Assembly: GCA_963786805.1 (NCBI GenBank)
Contig: CAWBAK010000005.1
Location: forward strand, 62,001-126,000
Direction of reading: 5' to 3'
Length of the DNA stretch: 64,000 bases
DNA from: CALGFI01 sp963786805
GTDB taxonomy: Bacteria; Actinomycetota; UBA4738; HRBIN12
Every line of letters starts with the position of its first letter. Position 1 is the stretch's first letter. The translations under genes were made by a program, and so were the position numbers. Under the pieces are notes generated by a model. That model saw only the letters and a program-made list of their open reading frames with translations, was not told where the DNA came from and ran no database searches. This document shows positions 51,366-63,200 of this stretch, in pieces.

Positions 51366-51397
51366 GCACCCTCCCGGCCGATCCCACGGGAGGGTGC
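51366..51397. other. perfect 10-bp hairpin ahead of the rRNA promoter
   Basis: GCACCCTCCC and GGGAGGGTGC form a perfect stem with a 12-base loop, ending 5 bp before the -35 box of the rRNA promoter. It could be a second terminator insulating the rRNA operon or a binding site. It and the next elements make up the 395-bp gap between tyrS and 16S. Confidence 0.5.
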
Positions 51398-51401
51398 GCG
51401 G

Positions 51402-51431
51402 TTGACGCCGCAGACGCCCCGGTCGTAGCAT
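51402..51431 (+). promoter_or_regulatory. rRNA operon promoter
   Basis: TTGACG (51402-51407) and TAGCAT (51426-51431) are 18 bp apart, some 260 bp upstream of 16S. It is the only good promoter in the gap. Confidence 0.6.
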
Positions 51432-51689
51432 CACAGGTCGACCCCCTCTCCGGAGTCTCTACTCCTGGGGGTGTCGCGCGCACCTTGAGAACTGAACAGT
51501 GTGCCAAAAGCCAGTGCGTATCCCCGTTGAGGGGGAGGCGCGGTTTCGCCGTGTCTTTCCTCTTTGACGGTCGTACGGAAACTCAGAAACACAGGAGGCC
51601 GATCCGGGTGTGCTACTCGGGGAGGCCGACTTTCCAAACGAGCCCGAAACCCGGCCCCAACGAACCAGACGGGGCCGGTTCAACGGTTC
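51432..51689 (+). promoter_or_regulatory. rRNA leader with boxA-like antitermination site
   Basis: The leader carries CACCTTGAGAACT at 51481-51493, repeated exactly in the 16S-23S spacer at 53415-53427, and a boxA-like CCTCTTTGAC at 51559-51568. Such sites load NusB/S10 on rRNA transcripts (nusB is at 11350). No protein-coding gene is seen here. Confidence 0.55.
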
Positions 51690-56556
<4,867 letters not shown>

Positions 56557-56637
56557 GCTCGCGCTCGCTATCGCAGTTCCCGAGCTCTGCTCGGGGGCCG
56601 CGCTCCCAGAACGTCCCGAGAGATCGGGAGACATCGT

Positions 56638-56754
56638 TTCGGTGGCCATAGCGGAGGGGATACACCCGGTCCCATCCCGAACCCGGAAGTTAAGCCCTCC
56701 AGCGCCGATGGTACTGCCCGGGCAACTGGGTGGGAGAGTAGGTCGTCGCCGGGA
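56638..56754 (+). rRNA. rrf: 5S ribosomal RNA
   Basis: About 117 bases starting TTCGGTGGCCATAGCGG, with the loop segment CCCGAACCCGGAAGTTAAG, and ending GGTCGTCGCCGGGA, which pairs back with the start. It lies about 80 bp after 23S. Confidence 0.95.
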
Positions 56755-56769
56755 CATCTTGTACGACAT

Positions 56770-56797
56770 GAAGAGCCGCCTTTCGGGGCGGCTCTTC
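56770..56797 (+). terminator. intrinsic terminator of the rRNA operon
   Basis: GAAGAGCCGCC and GGCGGCTCTTC form a perfect 11-bp stem with a short loop, followed by GTGTTTCCC, 16 bp after 5S. Confidence 0.8.
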
Positions 56798-56824
56798 GTG
56801 TTTCCCGGGTACGCTGGCCGCTCC

Positions 56825-57523
56825 ATGCCCAAGGCCCTGCGTCCACGTCCCGGTCAGCCGCGCGGCAGCTCGTCGAGTGGACGCAAGCGCTCGACCTTGC
56901 CGGGCGAGATCGTCTCGGAGCTTCGGCAGACCGCTCGTGCGGGGAAGGCCGACGACGCGATGTCGCGCCTGGAGCGCGCCGTCGAGCTGCTCGAGCGCGG
57001 GGACGCGAAAGGTTCAGCCGCCGAGGCGCACAAGGCGAAGGACCTTGCCCCGCGATCGCCGGCGGTTCGCGAGGTGCTCGGGATGGCCCTGTACCAGCTC
57101 GAGCGATACCAGGAGGCCTTGACGGAGATGCAGGCGTACCGGCGAATGTCGGGCAGGGCCGACCAGAACCACATCATCGCGGACTCGCTTCGTGCGGTGG
57201 GGCGACCCGAGCGGGCGGTGACGCTGGCTGAGGAGGCGCTCGGCGCCCGCGGCGTTCCGCTCGCGGCTAAGGCGGAGGCGGTCATCGTCGCGGCGAGCGC
57301 CCTCGCGGACCTCGGGAAGTTCGACCAGGCCCTCGGTCTCCTGCGGCGGGTTCGCACGCGAGACGACGTCGCGGGTCCCGAGGTGCTCCGGGTCTGGTAC
57401 GTCACCGGGGACATCCTGCAACGGGCCGGGCGTCCGCAGGATGCGGTGCGCGAGTTCCGCAAGATCGTCCGGCACGATGCGGGCGCGTTCGACGCCGCCG
57501 AGCGCGCCGCGGCGCTCGCCTGA
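56825..57523 (+). CDS. tetratricopeptide-repeat protein
   Basis: A 232-residue protein. After an Arg/Pro/Ser-rich, probably disordered N terminus of about 35 residues come 4-5 TPR-like helical pairs (AVELLERGDAKGSAAEAHKA, GMALYQLERYQEALTEMQAY, ADSLRAVGRPERAVTLAEEA, VTGDILQRAGRPQDAVREFRK). It is presumably a cytoplasmic scaffold. The frame is open upstream into 5S rRNA; ATG 56825 is the first start outside the terminator. Its end overlaps the convergent hydrolase gene by 122 bp. Confidence 0.8.
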   Translation: MPKALRPRPGQPRGSSSSGRKRSTLPGEIVSELRQTARAGKADDAMSRLERAVELLERGDAKGSAAEAHKAKDLAPRSPAVREVLGMALYQLERYQEALTEMQAYRRMSGRADQNHIIADSLRAVGRPERAVTLAEEALGARGVPLAAKAEAVIVAASALADLGKFDQALGLLRRVRTRDDVAGPEVLRVWYVTGDILQRAGRPQDAVREFRKIVRHDAGAFDAAERAAALA

Positions 57524-58493
57524 GGCTCGGCCGCCGAGTCAGCGCTCCGCGGGCCTCGGCCTCGCGCTCGCGCCGCTTCTGCCAGTAGCGCAGGATCCCC
57601 ATCGCGTTGATCCGCACGCCGGAGAGGATCTCGAGCCGGCCGAGGTCGATCCCCGCCTGCGAACCGGTCTCGACGTCGCGCTTCGCCTCCTCCTCGAGGA
57701 GCTCCACGATCTCGTCGAGGTCCGTCGTGCGTTCCATCGCGATCCGAACCGCCTCGGTCCAGTCGCGGAAGCGTTTCACGGCGAGGTCGCAGATGCGTTC
57801 GACCTCGGCGACGGGACCGAAGTGCGAGAACAGCAGGAGGTCGCCGGCGAGCGAGCGGATCCGTTCGATGCTTCCGACCGCGAGCTCGAGGTCGTAGTCG
57901 GGTGGAGGCGTGGCCGGCCGGAGCACCGGGAGGTCAGGCGGATGGATCCCCAGCGCGTCGCCCGTGAAGACCGCACCCGAGGTCGAGTCGACGAGGGCCA
58001 CCTGGTGCTTCGCATGGCCCGGCGTCGCCGCGGCGGTCAGCGAGCGGTCGCCGAGCCGGATCTCGTCGCCGTCGGAGAGACCCCGGATCCGTTGCACGGG
58101 AACGGGCGTCACCGGTCCGAACAGCGAGGTCATCTGGGGCTCGCCGTAGACGCGCGTGGCGCTCGCGACGAGCCGTTCCGGCTCGGCGAGGTGCTTCGCG
58201 CCGAGCTCGTGTACCCAGACGGTCGCGTTCGGGTAGCGCTCGCAGAGCGCTCCGGCACCACCGGCGTGGTCGAGATGGATGTGCGTGAGGACGATGTGCG
58301 CGAGATCGCCGGGACCGACGCCGAGACGCTCGAGCCCGGCGACGACATGCGGCACGGACGTGGTCGGCCCGGTCTCCACGATCGCCGGCTCGTTCCCGTG
58401 TAGGAGATAGGCGGCGGTGTAGCGTTCGCGCCCGCCGTAGAACGTGTCGATCGCGGTGATCCCGTCCGCGACCTCGAAGACGACGGCATCCAC
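57402..58493 (-). CDS. metallo-beta-lactamase-fold hydrolase
   Basis: A 363-residue protein with the metal site THIHLDHAGGAGAL (HxHxDH), a further His in TPGHAKHQVALVD, Asp in VFTGDALGIHPP and His in LLFSHFGPVAEV. The C-terminal helical region (about 225-305) resembles MBL proteins of the glyoxalase II/RNase Z-like group. The last 45 or so residues are Arg/Pro/Ala-rich and read antisense through the TPR gene, so the natural stop may have been missed or shifted. A TAGACT -10 (58501-58506, complement) ends 7 bp before the GTG start. Substrate unknown. Confidence 0.85.
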   Translation of the reverse strand: MDAVVFEVADGITAIDTFYGGRERYTAAYLLHGNEPAIVETGPTTSVPHVVAGLERLGVGPGDLAHIVLTHIHLDHAGGAGALCERYPNATVWVHELGAKHLAEPERLVASATRVYGEPQMTSLFGPVTPVPVQRIRGLSDGDEIRLGDRSLTAAATPGHAKHQVALVDSTSGAVFTGDALGIHPPDLPVLRPATPPPDYDLELAVGSIERIRSLAGDLLLFSHFGPVAEVERICDLAVKRFRDWTEAVRIAMERTTDLDEIVELLEEEAKRDVETGSQAGIDLGRLEILSGVRINAMGILRYWQKRREREAEARGALTRRPSLRRAPRRARRRRTRPHRAGRSCGTRAPHPADARPVAGCPR

Positions 58494-58575
58494 GCGAACG
58501 AGTCTAGACGTCGTCGTTCTGCCGACGTGTCGGTGCCCGATGCTAGCGTCCGTTCAAGAAGGGGGGTGGAGCGAG

Positions 58576-58893
58576 ATGGTTGCGGTCAACGTCGTCGTCC
58601 TCGCGGGAACGGTTGCGGCCGATCCGGTCGAGCGGCGCATGCCATCGGGTGACGAGGTCACCGAGCTCCGGCTCTCCGTTCCGGAGGCAGGCAGACGCCT
58701 CCTCCCCCTCCCTGTGGCCGCTTGGCACAAGGATGTCGGCAAGCGAGCGCTGAAAGGCCTCGGCAAGGGCGACGACGTGCTCGTGTACGGCCAGCTCGTC
58801 AGGCGCTTCTACCGGAGCGGAGCCGGAGCGCGGAGCCTCACCGAGGTCGTCGCGTCCGGGATCAAGAAGCTGGAGCAGCCGGAGGAGGAGTAG
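58576..58893 (+). CDS. short single-stranded DNA-binding (SSB-like OB-fold) protein
   Basis: A 105-residue OB-fold protein: NVVVLAGTVAADPVERRMPSG, VTELRLSVPE, LPVAAWHKDVGKRALKGLGKGDDVLVYGQLVRRFY. It has the SSB core but no acidic DDDIPF tail, so it is more like the shortened SSB/PriB-like proteins that some actinobacteria carry in addition to the main SSB. AAGAAGGGGGG lies before the ATG; a TAGCGT box at 58545 may be the promoter. Confidence 0.75.
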   Translation: MVAVNVVVLAGTVAADPVERRMPSGDEVTELRLSVPEAGRRLLPLPVAAWHKDVGKRALKGLGKGDDVLVYGQLVRRFYRSGAGARSLTEVVASGIKKLEQPEEE

Positions 58894-58902
58894 CGCCGGT
58901 TC

Positions 58903-60120
58903 TCAGCGGGGCTGGTTCGAGGCGGACGCGTTCTCGTCGGCGGCGTCGTGCGGCCGGATCACGAGGCCGGTGCGCGGTTTCGGCCAGAAGAAGGTCGACT
59001 TCTGCGGGAGGCGGTCGCCGTGGTCGATCACAGACCGGATCGTCGCGGCGTCGGTGGGGGGAAGGAGAAAGGCGGCGACGGCCTCGCCGCTTCGTACCGC
59101 CTCCTCGGCGGCCACGGCATCCGGCGTGAAACGAAGCCCGTCAAGCCCGTCGAGCACCTGCTCGTGCAGGCGGGAGACCGCCGGAGGGCGGCCCGCGAGC
59201 TCGGCCACGCGATGCACGACCGCTCCGCGCTCGTGGGTCGCGATCCCGTACACGAGCTCGGCGTCGTCCACGGTCTCCAGGACCTCCTCGAGGCTGCGGA
59301 CGCGTCGCCCCGCCGCGGGCTCCTCGCCCTCGAGCTGGACGCGATGGAAGGGCAGGACCGGCGGCTGCTCCGTCGTCGCGTCGACGACGAACATCATCAC
59401 GCGGTCCCACGGGCCGGGCCCGCGGCGCTCGCGCATCTCGTCGCGGTATCGCAGCGCGGTCTCGTAGCGATGGTGGCCGTCGGCGATCATCAGCGACGCG
59501 GAGTCCAGCCATCCGGCGACGGCCGGGTCCGGATCGGCGATCCACAGACGGTGTTCGACGCCGTCCTCGTCGGTGGTCTCCGCCGCGGGCTCTCGATCGC
59601 TGGTCCTGGAGTCGAGCCAGCCGGCGAGCCGGTCGTTCGGCTCGGTGAACACGGCGTAGATGCACGAGAGGTTCGACTCGAGCGCTCGCATGAGGCGAAG
59701 GCGATCTTCGATCGGACCGGGCATCGTGCGCTCGTGCGGGACGATGTCGCCGCCCCAGTCCTCGAGCGCCACCTCGCAGATGAGCCCTCGCACCCGGCGC
59801 GCCCGGCGCCGCAGGGTGAAGCGCATCTCGTAGGGGAAGTACGCGGGGCCATCGGTCGGGCGCAGCGCGCCCTCGTCGCGCCAGGCGGCCAGATCTGCGG
59901 CCGCCCGCGCATAGCGATCGGGCCCGCCGTCGGTCGCCTCGTCTTCGCCCGTCGCGACGTCTCCGAGGTCGAGCCGGATCACGTTGTACGGGCTCGCGGC
60001 GAGGTAGCGTTCGTGCTCCCGCTCGGAGATCACGTCGTAAGGTGGAGCCGTGACGAGGTCCATCGAGCCGACGCGTTCGGGGTCGAAGCGCAGGCCGACG
60101 AACGGCGAGATCCGGGGCAC
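58903..60120 (-). CDS. DUF1015-family protein
   Basis: A 405-residue protein that starts PRISPFVGLRFDPERVG and continues TAPPYDVISEREHERYLAASPYNVIRLDLG, the hallmark of DUF1015; ADGHHRYETALRYRDEMRE later is the best-conserved block and looks catalytic. The function of the family is not established to my knowledge. On the minus strand a TATACA box ends 6 bp before the GTG, again leaderless in layout. The gene is divergent from the small TPR gene. Confidence 0.9.
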   Translation of the reverse strand: MPRISPFVGLRFDPERVGSMDLVTAPPYDVISEREHERYLAASPYNVIRLDLGDVATGEDEATDGGPDRYARAAADLAAWRDEGALRPTDGPAYFPYEMRFTLRRRARRVRGLICEVALEDWGGDIVPHERTMPGPIEDRLRLMRALESNLSCIYAVFTEPNDRLAGWLDSRTSDREPAAETTDEDGVEHRLWIADPDPAVAGWLDSASLMIADGHHRYETALRYRDEMRERRGPGPWDRVMMFVVDATTEQPPVLPFHRVQLEGEEPAAGRRVRSLEEVLETVDDAELVYGIATHERGAVVHRVAELAGRPPAVSRLHEQVLDGLDGLRFTPDAVAAEEAVRSGEAVAAFLLPPTDAATIRSVIDHGDRLPQKSTFFWPKPRTGLVIRPHDAADENASASNQPR

Positions 60121-60125
60121 GAACC

Positions 60126-60506
60126 ATGTATAGCAGGCGACCCGAGAGCGAGACCGAGACGGCGTACGACCTGTTCTCGCGCGGGGTGGGCTTCCTCACG
60201 GATGGTCATCCGCACCAGGCCGCGATGCTCCTCGCTCGGGCGAAACTGCTCGAGCCCGACAAGGCGTCGATCCGGGAAGCGCTCGGGCGCGCCCTGTTCA
60301 TGGCCGGCCATCCCGGGCGGGCGCGGCAGGAATTCGCCAAGGCGGTGCAGATCGATCCGGCGAACGACTACGCCCACTTCGGGCTCGCGCTCGCGTGCGA
60401 GCGCACCGGCCAGCGGTCGCGCGCGATCGGGCACCTGAAGCTCGCGATCGTCATGCGGCCGGGCATCGAGCACTACGAGCGGGCGCTCGCGCGACTCGCC
60501 GGTTGA
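60126..60506 (+). CDS. small TPR protein
   Basis: A 126-residue protein with three TPR-like repeats (AYDLFSRGVGFLTDGHPHQAAMLLARA, IREALGRALFMAGHPGRARQEFAKA, AHFGLALACERTGQRSRAIGHLKLA). It starts 6 bp from the divergent DUF1015 gene and its TGA overlaps the next ATG (TGATG), so it is made with the phosphatase. Probably a protein-interaction adaptor. Confidence 0.8.
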   Translation: MYSRRPESETETAYDLFSRGVGFLTDGHPHQAAMLLARAKLLEPDKASIREALGRALFMAGHPGRARQEFAKAVQIDPANDYAHFGLALACERTGQRSRAIGHLKLAIVMRPGIEHYERALARLAG

Positions 60507-61405
60507 TGCTCGCGACGCGGTACGACGCCCTCCTGTTCGACCTCGACGGCGTCTTGTTCCGAGGCGAGGAGCCCGTCGCGAACGCACCGGAGACGATCGG
60601 AGCCTTGCGCGAGACGGAGGCGCGGATCGTCTTCGTCACGAACAACTCCTCCCGAACGCCCGAACAGGTTGCGGCGAAGCTGACCCGTCTCGGCATCCCG
60701 GCGGATCCCTCGGAGGTGGTCACGTCCGCGCTCGCCACGGCCGACCTGCTCGCGGAACGCGGCGTGGAGAGCGCGTACGCGATCGGTGGAGACGGGGTGA
60801 TCCGGGCCCTCGAGAACGCCGGCATCTCGGTGGTGGACGGTGAGCCGGCTCGCGTGAGCCACGTCGTGGTCGGCATCGACGAGGACCTCACCTACGCGAC
60901 GCTGCGCATCGCGTGCGTGCTCGTGCGGGCCGGCGCCCACCTCGTCGCGACGAACGCCGACCGCACGTTCCCCTCCTCGGGAGGACAGTTGTGGCCGGGG
61001 GCGGGAGCGCTGGTCGCCGCCATCGCGACCGCGACCGGCGTCGAGGCCGAGGTGGTCGGCAAGCCCTTCCCGCCGCTGTTCGAGTCCGCGCTTCGGCGTT
61101 CGGGTGGGACGAAGCCACTCGTGATCGGGGACCGACTCGACACCGACATCGCCGGCGCGGATGCCCTCGGATGGGACTCGCTGCTGGTGCTCACCGGTGT
61201 CTCGGACCGGCGCGAGCTCGAGGCCTCACCGTTCCGGCCGACCTACGTGGCACCGGACCTTACCGTCCTGCTGCGCGAGGACGTCGCGCCGGAGGCGCGC
61301 GAGCTGGAAGGGCCGGAGGCGCGCGAGCTGGAAGGGCCGGAGGCGCGCGAGCTGGAAGGGCCGGAGGCGCGCGAGCCTCAGAAGGAGCCGGGGCGCGACG
61401 GGTAG
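60506..61405 (+). CDS. HAD-family phosphatase, NagD/PGP-like, with PEARELEG repeats at the C terminus
   Basis: HAD motifs I-IV are all visible: LLFDLDGVLFRGEE, FVTNNSSRTPEQ, VGKPFPPLFESAL (Lys) and VIGDRLDTDIAGADALGWDS. This is the NagD/phosphoglycolate phosphatase subfamily with a C2 cap. The family domain ends near residue 262; the rest is three full copies and one partial copy of PEARELEG from a 24-bp DNA repeat. The 3' end overlaps the convergent rhomboid gene by 28 bp. Confidence 0.9.
   Translation: MLATRYDALLFDLDGVLFRGEEPVANAPETIGALRETEARIVFVTNNSSRTPEQVAAKLTRLGIPADPSEVVTSALATADLLAERGVESAYAIGGDGVIRALENAGISVVDGEPARVSHVVVGIDEDLTYATLRIACVLVRAGAHLVATNADRTFPSSGGQLWPGAGALVAAIATATGVEAEVVGKPFPPLFESALRRSGGTKPLVIGDRLDTDIAGADALGWDSLLVLTGVSDRRELEASPFRPTYVAPDLTVLLREDVAPEARELEGPEARELEGPEARELEGPEAREPQKEPGRDG
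61289..61375 (+). repeat. 24-bp tandem repeat, 3.6 copies
   Basis: The unit CCGGAGGCGCGCGAGCTGGAAGGG-type repeat begins at 61289, 61313 and 61337, identical each time, and breaks off after 15 bases of the fourth copy. It encodes PEARELEG in the phosphatase tail. Exact identity means recent slippage. Confidence 0.9.
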
Positions 61406-62187
61406 ATGTCGAGCTCGGGTCGCCGCGGGCCGCGGCGACGGTAGAACAGCAACGCGACGATCGCCCCGAATCCGAACCCGCCGATGTGCGCCCAGTAGGC
61501 GACGCCGGCGTTCACGTCCACCCCGAGCTGGCCGACGCCGCTGAAGATCTGGAGCAGGAACCACCCCCCGAGGACGTACGCGGCCGGGATCTCGATGACG
61601 GTGATGAAGAAGAAGATGACCAGCGTCGTGACGCGCGCGTGTGGGAACAGCACCGCATACGCGCCCAGCACGGCGCCGATCGCCCCCGACGCCCCGAGGT
61701 TCGGAACGGCAGAGTTCGGGTCGAAGGCCAGTTGCAGGCCGCCGGCCGCGAGGCCCCCCAGCAGATAGAACACCGGGAAGGCCAGATAGCCGAGCCGGTC
61801 CTCGATGTTGTTCCCGAAGATCCAGAGGAAGAGCATGTTGCCGGCGATGTGCAGCCAGCCACCGTGGAGGAACATCGCCACGAAGATCGACATCAGCCAG
61901 CTCTTGTCCGGGCAGGAACTCTGCATGAAGTTCTGGACGAACTCGCCGGCACCCGGCCCGAGATCCTGGTCGAGGGCGATGCGGGCTTCGACACCACCCT
62001 GCACGAGGTTCGTCTGGTGCGAGACCTCCCAGGGGATCTCCGCGTTGCAGAAGAAGAAGAACTGCTGCTCGTCCGGTGTTCCGAACGTCGGCTGCCAGAG
62101 CAGGAACGCGGCGACGTTCGCCGCGATGATGGCCAGGGTGATGATCGGCACCCGAGACGTCGGGTTCGCGTCGCGGATCGGGATCAC
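61378..62187 (-). CDS. rhomboid-family intramembrane serine protease
   Basis: A 269-residue membrane protein with six predicted helices. The catalytic Ser is in GASGAIGAVLGAY, the His in AYWAHIGGFGFGAIVAL, and the conserved loop in MFLHGGWLHIAGNMLFLWIFGNNIEDRLG. A loop of about 60 residues after the first helix holds two Cys. It cleaves membrane-spanning substrates; the target is unknown. The GTG start precedes IPIRDANPT. Confidence 0.93.
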   Translation of the reverse strand: MIPIRDANPTSRVPIITLAIIAANVAAFLLWQPTFGTPDEQQFFFFCNAEIPWEVSHQTNLVQGGVEARIALDQDLGPGAGEFVQNFMQSSCPDKSWLMSIFVAMFLHGGWLHIAGNMLFLWIFGNNIEDRLGYLAFPVFYLLGGLAAGGLQLAFDPNSAVPNLGASGAIGAVLGAYAVLFPHARVTTLVIFFFITVIEIPAAYVLGGWFLLQIFSGVGQLGVDVNAGVAYWAHIGGFGFGAIVALLFYRRRGPRRPELDIYPSRPGSF

Positions 62188-62309
62188 GGGCGCCGTCCGC
62201 GGACCGCCAGCATCGTTGCAGCGTAGCGCGTTCCTGGGCCCGCCGGAGCCGGTTCTCCGCCACGAGTATCCTTGCCGAACGCCGCGGACGAGTGCGCGAG
62301 GAGGACCCC

Positions 62310-62375
62310 GTGCGGTTGGGCGAGTTCCGAAGGTTCAACGCGACCATCGGTGCCCCCTCGCCCGCGGGGGCGTGA
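62310..62375 (+). CDS. possible 21-codon upstream ORF of tlyA
   Basis: GTG 62310, preceded by GAGGAGGA 5 bp upstream (one of the best Shine-Dalgarno sites in the window), opens VRLGEFRRFNATIGAPSPAGA and a TGA that abuts the tlyA GTG at 62376. A TATCCT box lies at 62267-62272. It may be a coupling or leader peptide; tlyA itself lacks a ribosome site. Confidence 0.45.
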   Translation: MRLGEFRRFNATIGAPSPAGA

Positions 62376-63200
62376 GTGCGCGCGTTGGCTCGCCGCCGTC
62401 TCGATGCCGAGCTCGTGCGCCGAGGCCTCGTCGCCAGTCGAAGCGAGGCGCAGTCGGCGGTGCGCGACGGCCTCGTCCTCGTCTCGGGGAGTCCCGCCGA
62501 GAAGCCGTCGACACTGGTTGACCCCGCCGACCCGCTCGAGCTCGTCGCGCCCGCGCGGCGGTTCGTCTCGCGCGGGGGCGACAAGCTCTCCGCCGCACTC
62601 GATCGCTTCGGGGTCGAGCCCGCCGGGCGCCGGGCCCTGGATGCCGGAGCCTCCACCGGCGGGTTCACCGACTGCCTGTTGCAGCGCGGGGCCGCGCACG
62701 TGGTCGCGCTCGACGTCGGCTACGGCCAGCTCGCCTGGGCGCTCCGCACCGATGAGCGCGTCTCGGTGCTCGAGCGGACGAACGTCCGCGAGCTCACCCC
62801 GGCCCACCTGCCGTACGCTCCCGACCTGGTGGTCGCCGACCTTTCGTTCATCTCGCTGTCTCTGGCCGCCCCGGCGCTCGCGCGTGTCGCGGAGCCGGGT
62901 TCGGACTTCGTCGTCCTCGTGAAGCCACAGTTCGAGGCCGGGCCCGAGCAGGTGGGACGTGGCGGCGTCGTCCGCGATCCCGAGGTCTGGCGACGGGTCG
63001 TCGAGGATGTCGCGATCTCGTTCGCGCAGGCCGGCCTTCCGCCGCGCGGCGCGATGGCCTCGCCGCTGGCCGGTCCCGCCGGGAACGTGGAGTTCTTCCT
63101 TCACGCCGTGGCCGAGCCCAGCTCCGACCAGGGATCGCTCCCGGCCGAGGTGTTGGACGAAGCGGTCGCCGAGGGGCGCATGATCGGGCGGACCGCGTGA
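62376..63200 (+). CDS. tlyA: TlyA-type 16S/23S rRNA 2'-O-methyltransferase
   Basis: A 274-residue protein with an N-terminal S4 RNA-binding domain (RRRLDAELVRRGLVASRSEAQ) and an FtsJ-like methyltransferase domain (RFVSRGGDKLSAALDRFG, DAGASTGGFTDCLLQRGA, VVADLSFISLSLA, VLVKPQFEAG). In mycobacteria TlyA methylates cytidines in both subunits and its loss gives capreomycin resistance. The start may be GTG 62376 or TTG 62385. nadK overlaps the stop (GTGA), a conserved tlyA-nadK pair. Confidence 0.95.
   Translation: MRALARRRLDAELVRRGLVASRSEAQSAVRDGLVLVSGSPAEKPSTLVDPADPLELVAPARRFVSRGGDKLSAALDRFGVEPAGRRALDAGASTGGFTDCLLQRGAAHVVALDVGYGQLAWALRTDERVSVLERTNVRELTPAHLPYAPDLVVADLSFISLSLAAPALARVAEPGSDFVVLVKPQFEAGPEQVGRGGVVRDPEVWRRVVEDVAISFAQAGLPPRGAMASPLAGPAGNVEFFLHAVAEPSSDQGSLPAEVLDEAVAEGRMIGRTA

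Noticed and set aside
49993..51507. Upstream extension of the penicillin-binding protein frame through tyrS and the rRNA leader
   Set aside because: It is antisense to tyrS and has no PBP homology; the signal-like N terminus at 49992 marks the real start.
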